From contig NZ_SDKM01000024.1 of assembly GCF_004519545.1 (NCBI RefSeq), positions 24,457 through 88,456 on the forward strand: a stretch of 64,000 nucleotides of DNA, written 5' to 3'. Of this stretch, positions 25,737 through 33,549 are shown piece by piece. Both the position numbers and the translations under genes were made by a program. How positions within the stretch are numbered: position 1 is the stretch's first letter; every line of letters starts with the position of its first letter. This DNA comes from Nocardioides guangzhouensis. GTDB taxonomy: Bacteria; Actinomycetota; Actinomycetes; Propionibacteriales; Nocardioidaceae. The notes beneath the pieces were generated by a model. It was given only the letters and a program-made list of their open reading frames with translations. It did no database searches and was not told the origin of the DNA.

Positions 25737-28097
25737 CTAGAGGTTCGCTTGGTACAGATGATGGACGAGCTGGATGCAGCGCTGAACTCGGTCCTCGCGA
25801 TCCACAAGTGCACCGTTGACCGGAGCCTGCTCGATGTGTACACGTTCGCCATCTGCGCCCGGGAACGTCGCGAGGGCAGCGCTCGCTCGCATGGCGATGT
25901 CCTCGTTGTCATCAGGGACCACGATCTCAAAGCTGTCGTTAAGGCATCGGATCTCGACTGAGGACTGAGCTATGGCCATGCCCGGGTCGTCGCGGTGCCA
26001 CCACTTCGGCTCACGAGCCACAGCCCCAAGGTTTCCCTCCACCCAAGCCGCTCTCAAGAGCGCGTCGCTGAAGTACGCGTTGTAACTCCCTCCGTGCAGC
26101 ATTCGGAGTCGGCCATAGCTGAACCCACCACGACTTTCGTCATAGCCGTTGTTGTGGAAGTACCCCTCGCCCACTGCGCTCCGGGCGCCGGCGTAGCGGA
26201 CGAAGTAGTAGCGCCAGTCGAAGTGTCTACGAGACTCGCGATCGGCGAGCCATTCTCGACGGATCGCTACGAGCCCATCATCTGCACTCCCGCCGGTGGC
26301 CTCCATCCGCTGGTGGACGTCGTCGAGCAATTCCATGAGCGGAATCCGTGTGCGCGCGACCGACGCACGACTGCCAGTTGTGAAGAGGTCGCGCCAAGAG
26401 TCGTCCTTGGTTGAGCTTCCGAGCTGCCGGCGAGTCCCATTCCAGCCGACCTCGCGCGAGTAGTCCGCCTTCGTGAGGAGCGCGGCGCCGAGCGAATCTC
26501 GAACGGATGGGTGTGCCACGAGCTCAAATACGTTCGCCCGGGTCGGCAGGGTTTCGGGATCGAGCTCGAAGGCGAAGAGCCGTCCACGGATGACGGATAG
26601 ATCCTCAAGCTTGTGTAAGGCCGGCACCACTTCAGGGTGCGCATCCGCGACCTTCCACTTCTCCACCTCGTCCGCAGTCCACTCGGCGTTGAAGCCCTGG
26701 GCGTTCTCGAGCGTCCCCTGAAGCATCAAGCGCTCGACGGTGCCGACGTACTCGGACATCCGCTTACGGTCGATGAAGGCCGACTCGGCCAAGTTGCGAA
26801 GAGTTCGGAGCCTCTGGTCGCGGGCCGGTGGTTCCAAGCCGTCGCTCTGGCGCGACAGAAGCACGGCGAACAGCATCAAAGTCTCCGCGAGCGAGAATTC
26901 CTGGCCGTAGGAACTGATGCAGCTGCCGAAGAGGTCGGGCGAGGCTGAAACCAAGAGTGGCAGCGGGCCGTCACCGGAGCCGCCTGCGGTGAACAAGCTT
27001 GAGAACTCCGCGGCCGGGTCCACCCCGCTCCATGTGTCGAACGCATGGAAGAAGAAGTCACGGTTCCGGTCGGCGTTCGCGTTGTTCTCGTCCGCGAACG
27101 CCAGTCGGGCGCGTTCCTCGATCGGCCACTCCCGAGAGGCTGCCTTGTCCCGCCATCGGCGGTCGGGCTGGCCATCTCGCCACTCGCAAATGTCGATGAT
27201 GAAGGTGAGGTACCGCATGAACTCGTCGTCAACGACGTAGTCACTATCGTCTGCCTTCTCGTACTCCCACAGGACGTCGGCCCAGTCGCCATCGATGCTC
27301 ATGGCGAGGTGCTCGTAGCGGTCGTGGGTGTGCCCGATGACGGGGCAGTCGCTCCCGCTGAGGACGGGCTTGAGCATGCCCTCCAGGTCAGCCTTGAACA
27401 CCTCAAAGGGGGTCAGCGGCTTTCCGCGGGAGTTCATCTTGATGTACAGATCTTCGCCGTACTCCATGTCGGCGACGGGCAGGAAGAGGAACCAAACGGC
27501 TCGGTCGGATCGCTTCTCAAGGCGTGCCCAAACGTCGGAAAAGTCCGGGGCGTCGGCCACGAAGCGTTCGTGGAGGGCGTCGAGCATGACGAGCATGGAC
27601 GAGATCGTCGGGTCCTGCCGCCAGGGGTACAGGTACCACGGTTGGTCAGTGACCCATGCCCGCGGCGACGCCGGTCCACCCGGGTATGGGTTTTCTGCGA
27701 GCGACTCGCAGAAGTCCCGCGCGGTTGGGCGCGTGGCGTAGGAGAACCGCAGCCACGCCGCCGCCGGATCGAGGGCATTTGCCCTCGATGCCACGTACCA
27801 GTGCAGAAGGAACAAGGTCGTGAGTCGCTGTTGCCCGTCGAGCGGGCGGAGAACTCCGGCCTTGACATCGCCGTAAACGAAGTCCAGCGCCATCTCGGCA
27901 TCGCTCACGCATGCGCGAACAATCGCGTCGAGGAAGCGCTCGCGGATTCCGCTCGCCTCGTCGTCGGGGCGCCCTTGGGCAAAGTCTCGCTGAATGATGG
28001 GGATCTCGATCGACGTGATCGCCGGTCGGCCCTCCCCCGGGGGCTCGAAGAGCTCGATGAATGTCGACGGGTAGCCCTTGAGGTGCTGTTCAATCAT
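25737..28097 (-). CDS. DUF262 protein (GmrS-like), second of pair
   Basis: 786-residue protein with an N-terminal DUF262 domain: EIPIIQRDFAQGR near residue 35 and the family hallmark RPLDGQQRLTTLFLLHWY near residue 88, the nucleotide-binding/ParB-like active region of GmrSD type IV restriction enzymes. LYIKMNSRGKPLTPFEVFKA near 220 is also typical. No DUF1524 HNH motif is visible in the C-terminal half, which contains Trp/Tyr-rich segments (HFDWRYYFVRYAGARS, GGSYNAYFSDALLRAAW). It starts in an ATGA overlap with the upstream DUF262+DUF1524 gene, so the two are translated together and may form a heteromer. Confidence 0.85.
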   Translation of the reverse strand: MIEQHLKGYPSTFIELFEPPGEGRPAITSIEIPIIQRDFAQGRPDDEASGIRERFLDAIVRACVSDAEMALDFVYGDVKAGVLRPLDGQQRLTTLFLLHWYVASRANALDPAAAWLRFSYATRPTARDFCESLAENPYPGGPASPRAWVTDQPWYLYPWRQDPTISSMLVMLDALHERFVADAPDFSDVWARLEKRSDRAVWFLFLPVADMEYGEDLYIKMNSRGKPLTPFEVFKADLEGMLKPVLSGSDCPVIGHTHDRYEHLAMSIDGDWADVLWEYEKADDSDYVVDDEFMRYLTFIIDICEWRDGQPDRRWRDKAASREWPIEERARLAFADENNANADRNRDFFFHAFDTWSGVDPAAEFSSLFTAGGSGDGPLPLLVSASPDLFGSCISSYGQEFSLAETLMLFAVLLSRQSDGLEPPARDQRLRTLRNLAESAFIDRKRMSEYVGTVERLMLQGTLENAQGFNAEWTADEVEKWKVADAHPEVVPALHKLEDLSVIRGRLFAFELDPETLPTRANVFELVAHPSVRDSLGAALLTKADYSREVGWNGTRRQLGSSTKDDSWRDLFTTGSRASVARTRIPLMELLDDVHQRMEATGGSADDGLVAIRREWLADRESRRHFDWRYYFVRYAGARSAVGEGYFHNNGYDESRGGFSYGRLRMLHGGSYNAYFSDALLRAAWVEGNLGAVAREPKWWHRDDPGMAIAQSSVEIRCLNDSFEIVVPDDNEDIAMRASAALATFPGADGERVHIEQAPVNGALVDREDRVQRCIQLVHHLYQANL

Positions 28098-29884
28098 GCG
28101 ACGTCCTGGCCCTCGGCATCCACCTCTACGGCTAGAAACGTCCCGATCGCGGCGAGCAGCTTCTCGTAGTACTGCTCCTGATCTTGGGGGCCCCAGATCG
28201 AGAGCTGCTGGTCGGCCGCTGCGGTGTAGTACTTGAGGAAGACGTTTCGGGTGCAGGGCAGGATGTAGGCGCCTGCCTCGTCGAGCTCGACGACGCGCTC
28301 GCGCTTGAGAGCAAACACCGCGTTGTTCAGCTTGCTGTTGAAGTCGCGCTGGAGCAGTGCCAGGTTGCTGAGGCCATGCAGGTTCTCCTGGGTAGAGCTA
28401 CCTCCGGGAGAGCCAAAGAGCGCGAAGGCCTTATCCAAGATCTCCTGGAACCCGATGTCGTCGGTCCTGCCAGGAGCCAGTGCCAAGTGCGCGTCGATCA
28501 GCCCAGCCACTTGCTCGGCGGCCGGCGCAAGCTCCGCGCTCCACTCCGTGGAGCGGATCTTCTTGACGTGCGCCTCAAGCCAGTCTCGCCGCTGGTTCTC
28601 CTTCTTGAGCCCCTCAGCGTTCTGGGCATGGATGTGCTCGAGCGACCACCCGTCACGTGCATACGCGTGGAACGAGAAGCGGGCACCGCGGTCGCTACTT
28701 GCCAGGACCGTCTCAACGTTCATGAGGAGCAGAACGTCAGTGCACTTCGCATCGTTCTTGCCGTACTGGAGCAACGACACCTCATCGCGCGAAAGCTTGA
28801 GCCTCTGACGAGTGCGGTCGACCAGAGCCGCGCGGAACGCAGAGTGAGTCTGCGATCGCGAAGCCTCGATCAGGTCAGGGACAGAGTCCCCGATCGCGAC
28901 CAGATACCCGATCCGGTGGTAGAGCTCGCGGTCATGGAACCAACCGGTGAGCAGGCCGTGCCTGGCGACGACATCGCGCCAGAATGCCGCCGCTCCCCGC
29001 TTCTCGATGTCGTCCCGAACCTTCTCAAAGGTCCAGTACCGAGGGCGGACGCGAAGGCCAGCCGGAGGAGTCATACTCTCGAAGAGGAAGTCAATGTGGG
29101 TCGGCCGTCGCGTCGTAGAACCGGTGAGGAACGCCCAGAACTGGTCGTCCCGAAGGTCGCGTTCGAACGCGTCCCACTGCGCGGCGATCTCCTCTTGCCG
29201 GCCAGGTTGCCCCACAGCTGCGCCGCTGTTCGACAACACGAGCGCCTTGATCAGCTCCGAATCCGTGAGCGGGATGCGGTCACGGTTTAGCCGGGTGAAG
29301 AGGTCGTTGGGATTCGTGTCACTCGGCGCCTCGTACCAAATGACGTATACCCACTCCGACAGCGCGTTGTAGATGTCGTTGGCGGCCTTCTTCGGATTCG
29401 TCTGCTCACGGAACCATTCCGTGATCTCGTCGTAGGCGACGGCAATGTGGTGGAAGTCGATGTTGGACTTCCGCACTTCGTCGTCCAGGGTCTCCAGGTG
29501 CTCGAGGAAGTGCCGACTGTCATTGCCCTCCTGATTGCGCGTCTCGTACGAGAGCGTGTACTCGACCTTGGCGTCGGGGTCCCTCGTGCCGATGTACTTG
29601 GCGATCAGGTACAGGGTCGTGAGGCGCTGCTGGCCGTCGACGAGTTCCCAGAGTCCCTCCCCGCGAGACAGCACCACGACGGGCTGGAGGTAGTAGTCGC
29701 TTGGCGTCTTGCCTTGCTTGCGCGCATCGTCAGCGTTTGCCTTGATGTCATCAAGTAGCTGCCGGACTTCGTGGCGGCCCCATCGGTATCCGCGCTGGTA
29801 GGCCGCGACTAGGAAGTCGCCCGAGATGAAGGGCTCACCGTCGTTGCCTGGGATGACCAGTCTCGGCTCGAGAGTTGCCTCCAC
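28094..29884 (-). CDS. DUF262-DUF1524 nuclease (GmrSD-like), first of pair
   Basis: 596-residue GmrSD-type protein. DUF262 part: VAAYQRGYRWGRHEVRQLLD near residue 28 and ELVDGQQRLTTLYLIAKYIG near 83. The C-terminal DUF1524 HNH-like nuclease has WSLEHIHAQNAEG (His-x-His/Gln core) and the later asparagine motif GLSNLALLQRDFNSKLNNAV. Such enzymes cut DNA carrying modified cytosines in a nucleotide-dependent way. GTG 29884 is chosen for AGGAG 8 bases upstream; the frame is open for about 46 more codons without a better start. It overlaps the second DUF262 gene by four bases and follows a small gene by 47. Confidence 0.87.
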   Translation of the reverse strand: MEATLEPRLVIPGNDGEPFISGDFLVAAYQRGYRWGRHEVRQLLDDIKANADDARKQGKTPSDYYLQPVVVLSRGEGLWELVDGQQRLTTLYLIAKYIGTRDPDAKVEYTLSYETRNQEGNDSRHFLEHLETLDDEVRKSNIDFHHIAVAYDEITEWFREQTNPKKAANDIYNALSEWVYVIWYEAPSDTNPNDLFTRLNRDRIPLTDSELIKALVLSNSGAAVGQPGRQEEIAAQWDAFERDLRDDQFWAFLTGSTTRRPTHIDFLFESMTPPAGLRVRPRYWTFEKVRDDIEKRGAAAFWRDVVARHGLLTGWFHDRELYHRIGYLVAIGDSVPDLIEASRSQTHSAFRAALVDRTRQRLKLSRDEVSLLQYGKNDAKCTDVLLLMNVETVLASSDRGARFSFHAYARDGWSLEHIHAQNAEGLKKENQRRDWLEAHVKKIRSTEWSAELAPAAEQVAGLIDAHLALAPGRTDDIGFQEILDKAFALFGSPGGSSTQENLHGLSNLALLQRDFNSKLNNAVFALKRERVVELDEAGAYILPCTRNVFLKYYTAAADQQLSIWGPQDQEQYYEKLLAAIGTFLAVEVDAEGQDVA

Positions 29885-29931
29885 GCGTTCTCCTGCTCGT
29901 CGTTGTTCTACCGTCGTCACGGTATCGGCGA

Positions 29932-30444
29932 TCAGCCGAGTCCGTGGTCGAAGACTCCGCTGATCATGTGCCTCATGGTCCGCGAGCATCCCTCGGGCAG
30001 ACTGCCGTGCAGCCAGGTCCACATCAGGTCTGCTGCGGCGTAGGGCTGCCAGAGCTCGAAGCCGAATGCCGGACGGCGCCCGCTCGGCTTCGGGTAGTCG
30101 CCCGGGCCGCCGCGGTAGACGCGCTTGGCGAAGTCGTCAGGGGTTCCGTCGTGAGCGTCAACGACCAAGCCTGTGGGGTATCGCATCGTCTGACACCACC
30201 GCCGTACGTCTCCATCGGACCACTCGACGACCGCCCACTCACCTGGTTCCGGCAGGCTCGACACGAGCACTGACAAGTGCTCCACGTTGCGCACCGCGGT
30301 GCCGCTGCGGCGATATCCGTGAGGGCACGAGAAGATGGGCTGGTCTGGGCTGACAGCGGTCAGGTCCTCGAGCCAGGACTCGGCTTCAACGCCGAGCGAC
30401 ACGACAGGAGCGGTCCAGAGCTCCGTCGCCACATCCGCCGTCAT
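29932..30444 (-). CDS. Unknown 170-aa protein coupled to methyltransferase
   Basis: Soluble protein, not recognised. Notable segments: IFSCPHGYRRSGTAVRNVEH (possible single-Cys/His site near 37), GEWAVVEWSDGDVRRWCQTM and FGFELWQPYAAADLMWTWLH. It starts in an ATGA overlap with the methyltransferase stop and is followed by the DUF262-DUF1524 gene after 47 bases. The coupling suggests it assists the methyltransferase. No membrane segment or signal peptide. Confidence 0.72.
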   Translation of the reverse strand: MTADVATELWTAPVVSLGVEAESWLEDLTAVSPDQPIFSCPHGYRRSGTAVRNVEHLSVLVSSLPEPGEWAVVEWSDGDVRRWCQTMRYPTGLVVDAHDGTPDDFAKRVYRGGPGDYPKPSGRRPAFGFELWQPYAAADLMWTWLHGSLPEGCSRTMRHMISGVFDHGLG

Positions 30445-31271
30445 GACGCATCCCGGAGGGACGAGATCCGCCGCACAGACTCCGCGGAGACGTCGCGGAC
30501 GGACCAGTCGTTGCCGGCGACGTCGATGACAGCCAGTTGAGCGACCTGCTCCACCTGTCGGCGCTCGGCGGGACCCATTTCAACGGATGTATCCACAATG
30601 ACCCAGTCGAACTGGCCGGGCGTGAACTTGCCCGCGCGGAGTGCATCCCGGATGTCGACGGGATACACGGCGGCCGCCTTGGGGTGCTTGCGGAGCAGCA
30701 GGTTCAGCATGGCCTGGCTGGAATCGACTCCGGCGTAGCGCTCAGGCGCAACGATCGTGAGATCCAGCACGCGCCCGGTCCCGCAACCGATGTCGAGCAC
30801 GTGCGGTGGGTACGTGCCCCGAACGCCAGCAAGAAGGTGCTTCACTCGATCACGCTCGCCATCAGTGATCGGGTGCCTGGCATCCCACCACGTGGCGATT
30901 TCATCGAAGGGGGTCTCGATGCCACTGATCGTCGCCGGGGCATTCTGGATCCCGTAGAACAGCTCGGTCGTCGCCCTGTTCACCAGCGTTGTGTCCGTGA
31001 AGTGCCTGTCCTCGGTCCACCACCGGTACCGGCCGTCAGGGCTAACCAGGTAGATCTTCGTCAGCGAGTAGTACTTGCCCGGTTGACCAAACGTGTGGAT
31101 GACGCGAGCGGCGCGGACCATGTCATCGTGCGTTACGCCGGGCGTGCGGTTCTCGACCACGTAGTGGTGCGGAGCCGTCTCGGCGTAGGTCTTGGCGAAG
31201 GTCCACTCAAGCTCAGCGGCTCGCGTGAGCCACCACTCGAGGTCGGCCTGGGTAATGCGGTCCTGCGTCAT
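30441..31271 (-). CDS. Class I SAM-dependent methyltransferase with N-terminal extension
   Basis: 276-residue protein. The C-terminal half is a Rossmann methyltransferase: motif I VLDIGCGTGRVLDL near residue 162, acidic end of strand 2 in YAGVDSSQAM, then FDWVIVDTSVEM. The first ~150 residues form a separate unit (YVVENRTPGVTHDDMVRAAR, KYYSLTKIYLVSPDGRYRWW). The DPPY-type motif of adenine and N4-cytosine DNA methylases and the PC motif of C5 enzymes are both absent, so the substrate is unknown. ATG 31271 is preferred over a much longer frame; CAGGACAG lies 9 bases upstream. It is the first gene of the minus-strand cargo module and divergent from the prim-pol gene. Confidence 0.82.
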   Translation of the reverse strand: MTQDRITQADLEWWLTRAAELEWTFAKTYAETAPHHYVVENRTPGVTHDDMVRAARVIHTFGQPGKYYSLTKIYLVSPDGRYRWWTEDRHFTDTTLVNRATTELFYGIQNAPATISGIETPFDEIATWWDARHPITDGERDRVKHLLAGVRGTYPPHVLDIGCGTGRVLDLTIVAPERYAGVDSSQAMLNLLLRKHPKAAAVYPVDIRDALRAGKFTPGQFDWVIVDTSVEMGPAERRQVEQVAQLAVIDVAGNDWSVRDVSAESVRRISSLRDAS

Positions 31272-31307
31272 CGGGGCTGTCCTGGGGTTCGTTTGTCCGA
31301 TGGCCAG

Positions 31308-31330
31308 ATCATCGTCGCGACCACCGACAG
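31308..31330 (-). promoter_or_regulatory. Imperfect PafBC-like promoter for methyltransferase/DUF262 module
   Basis: Reading the minus strand, CTGTCGGTG (31330-31322) matches the TTGTCRGTG consensus of PafBC-controlled DNA-damage promoters in 8 of 9 positions. Eight bases later comes GATGAT (31313-31308), a poor match to TAnnnT. The expected transcript start would be about 30 bases before the methyltransferase ATG. The strong -35 match makes it worth recording; the weak -10 keeps confidence low. Confidence 0.35.
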
Positions 31331-31360
31331 AACCGAGCGCGCTCGAAGCAGAACGGCTTA

Positions 31361-31437
31361 GGGATACCTCCTGACCTGCGCAAACGCAGGTATCCCCCTC
31401 TCCGATCCGGCTAGGTATCCCGAAATCGTGGATACCT
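31361..31437. repeat. Four GGATACCT/AGGTATCC sites between methyltransferase and prim-pol
   Basis: The 8-mer GGATACCT occurs at 31362-31369 and 31430-31437, and its complement AGGTATCC at 31388-31395 and 31413-31420, forming two facing inverted pairs. The first pair also encloses a perfect CCTGCG-CAAA-CGCAGG hairpin (31375-31390). The sites fill the 187-bp divergent region, ending 20 bases before the prim-pol start. They could be operators of a dimeric regulator or iterons of a replication origin used by the neighbouring prim-pol; sequence alone does not decide. Confidence 0.6.
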
Positions 31438-31457
31438 GACGACGCATCGTCGGGGGC

Positions 31458-32366
31458 ATGCTCGACCCCAACAACCCGATTCCGACGTGGTCGGCGTCGA
31501 CGATGCAGCGAGTCGCCGACGAGCCCACGCTCGCGGCCGCCGCGCTGCGCTATGCCAACCTCGGCATCCCGGTCTTCCCGTGCGTCCCGGGCGGCAAGCA
31601 ACCGCTCACGCCCAATGGCTTCCACGATGCGACCTCCGTCGCCCGCGTCGTCCACGCCTGGTGGCAACGCACCCCCGACGCAAACATCGGACTGCCCACA
31701 GGCGCAACGACCGGCGTCCTCGTCGTCGATGTCGACGTCCATCCCGGCGCGAGCGGGTTCGACGCCTTCGAACGAGCGCGGAGCCAGGGGTTCGCAAACG
31801 ACTGGGCGTGGCTGGTGCGAACGCCCTCGGGCGGGCTCCACGCCTACTACCCGACCGTCCGCGGCCAGGAGCAGCGCAGCTGGCAGGCCCCCTCGGCGCA
31901 CATCGACTTCCGCGGCGACGGCGGCTACGTCATCGCTCCCCCGTCGCGTGTCACAGTCGAGGACGCCCAGCGGTCGTACGACGTCATCGCCGTCGCCACG
32001 CACCCGGTGAAGCCTGTCGATGCGCTGGCGCTCCGCCGGTTCCTGGAGCCACCGCGACCGGCGCGGACTCCCCCGCCGCCCGGCATGCCCGCCAAGGGAT
32101 GCCGCCCCGACGCCCTGGCGCGAACCGTCACGCTCACGCCGCAGGGCGGCCGCAACCGCACCCTCTTCTGGGCGTCATGCCGGATGGTCGAGAACGGGCT
32201 GAGCCACGCGGAAGTCATGGGCTGGCTCGGGCCGGCAGCACAGTACGCCGGTCTCCCGGACCGCGAGATCGAGACCACGGTCGACTCCGCGTTCCGCATT
32301 GCCTCCCGGCTCGGCCCGGGGAGCCGCCCGGGCCCTACCCCAGCGAGTGAAGGGATCCACCTGTGA
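31458..32366 (+). CDS. Bifunctional DNA primase/polymerase (prim-pol) N-terminal domain protein
   Basis: 302-residue archaeo-eukaryotic-type primase-polymerase. Motifs: AAALRYANLGIPVFPCVPGG at about 30-50, catalytic acid pair LVVDVDVHPGASG near 95, LVRTPSGGLHAYY near 120, and IDFRGDGGYVIAPPS near 150. A C-terminal helical part (NRTLFWASCRMVENGLSH) resembles a PriCT-like domain. It may prime or copy the element's transferred strand. It opens a plus-strand operon with GTGA coupling to the next gene; the ATG at 31458 lies in a region containing the GGATACCT sites. Confidence 0.88.
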   Translation: MLDPNNPIPTWSASTMQRVADEPTLAAAALRYANLGIPVFPCVPGGKQPLTPNGFHDATSVARVVHAWWQRTPDANIGLPTGATTGVLVVDVDVHPGASGFDAFERARSQGFANDWAWLVRTPSGGLHAYYPTVRGQEQRSWQAPSAHIDFRGDGGYVIAPPSRVTVEDAQRSYDVIAVATHPVKPVDALALRRFLEPPRPARTPPPPGMPAKGCRPDALARTVTLTPQGGRNRTLFWASCRMVENGLSHAEVMGWLGPAAQYAGLPDREIETTVDSAFRIASRLGPGSRPGPTPASEGIHL

Positions 32367-32704
32367 ACACGCACGCCGAGTACCGCCGCCACAGCTATCG
32401 GCCGCCGGAGCACCCCAGGCCTGCCGAGGCCGTCGAACCCACCGCCATCGAGCTCGCACGGCACCGTGATCCGTCACTCGGGCCCGAACAGTCGGCACAC
32501 GCGCAGGCGCAGAAGCGGATCGCCTGGGTACGCCCCACCGAGCTCGGCTCCTACCTCGGCCCGATGGTCGGCCGCGGGATCGCTCTCCAGACAGAGTTCG
32601 TACGACGAGCGCGCCGTACGCCGGCCACGACGACCCGGACGCTCCGCCACCACGGACCGGACCGATCAGCGCCCGCCGTGAGCCAAGAAGGACTCGGACT
32701 GTGA
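32363..32704 (+). CDS. Unknown 113-aa basic protein
   Basis: Small, Arg/His-rich, probably disordered protein with no recognisable domain (YRRHSYRPPEHPRPAEAVEP; FVRRARRTPATTTRTLRHHG). The GTG at 32363 overlaps the prim-pol stop and the stop overlaps the next GTG, so it belongs to the replication-type operon. Basic composition would fit nucleic-acid binding, but that is a guess. Confidence 0.62.
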   Translation: MNTHAEYRRHSYRPPEHPRPAEAVEPTAIELARHRDPSLGPEQSAHAQAQKRIAWVRPTELGSYLGPMVGRGIALQTEFVRRARRTPATTTRTLRHHGPDRSAPAVSQEGLGL

Positions 32705-33549
32705 ACGCCTCGTTCGCCACCCCTGAAGGACTCCGCGCACTCCTGCAGCGGCTTCACGACCGGGAGAGCGTCGGCTACTGGGCTTGGCGGCAGGACCCCG
32801 AGGCGGAGCGGCTGATGCAGTTCACGATCCGCAAGTACCGATTGCTTGCGCGCGCACACAATTGCGAGCCGGAAGACTCGGCCTACGCCGCCTTCGAGGC
32901 AATGCGCACGCGCTCGGTGAGGTGCGCGGACGACCCGTGGGCCGTCATCACCCGTGCCGTCCAAGTCAGCCTGATCGCCGAGGAGCGCGCGGCCGGGTTG
33001 CTCTGCTCGACGGCCCAGGCGCGCAGGCGGGAGGTCATGCGTCACCACGACGCGCGCCGCTTCGGCGAAGACGAGACGGGGTTCCTGGAACTCCTCGCTG
33101 AGAGCAGGGGTCCGTCGCCGGTGGACCCGGCGGCGTCGGCGCCGCGGTTGAAGCCCGGGGAGACGGCGCCGACGACAGCGTTCGAGGCGCTCAACCTCGT
33201 GATCAGCATGTTCGTCGCCCTCGGCTGGCCGAGCAGCAGCGCGACCTGCACGCTCGACTACATCGCCACGCGGCTCATGGAGGCCGGCGACCGCCACGTC
33301 GCCCACGCCCATCTTCGGCGCGACCTAGCTGGCCGCGTGGCCCTCGACCTGGACCGCGACTCCTGGGCCACCGTGCTGCGGATCGTGCTCGGCAACCCGG
33401 ACAAAGCGGCGGCCGCGACTCGGGCCGGCGTCGGCGTACTCGCCATGCTGGTCTGCGACTGGAAGGTCGTCGACCTGCTCGCCGACGACGGGCTCGTCGT
33501 GGAGATTCGCGACTCTGCCCCGAAGGTCGCCAGGAGGATCGATGTCTGA
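32701..33549 (+). CDS. Unknown 282-aa protein with sigma-region-2-like segment
   Basis: Not firmly recognised. Residues of about 38-105 (LMQFTIRKYRLLARAHNCEP, then DSAYAAFEAMRTRSVRCADD and PWAVITRAVQVSLIAEERAA) have the length, helix order and Asp/aromatic spacing of sigma-70 region 2. No clear region 4 helix-turn-helix follows; instead there is a long Ala/Val-rich helical tail. It lies between prim-pol and ParB in a chain of overlapping genes, so regulation or maintenance of the element is plausible. GTG 32701 is fixed by GTGA overlap. Confidence 0.65.
   Translation: MNASFATPEGLRALLQRLHDRESVGYWAWRQDPEAERLMQFTIRKYRLLARAHNCEPEDSAYAAFEAMRTRSVRCADDPWAVITRAVQVSLIAEERAAGLLCSTAQARRREVMRHHDARRFGEDETGFLELLAESRGPSPVDPAASAPRLKPGETAPTTAFEALNLVISMFVALGWPSSSATCTLDYIATRLMEAGDRHVAHAHLRRDLAGRVALDLDRDSWATVLRIVLGNPDKAAAATRAGVGVLAMLVCDWKVVDLLADDGLVVEIRDSAPKVARRIDV

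Noticed and set aside
30441..32003. 520-aa version of the methyltransferase
   Set aside because: The added N-terminal part would read through the prim-pol gene and the divergent regulatory region; the protein-like sequence begins at the ATG at 31271.
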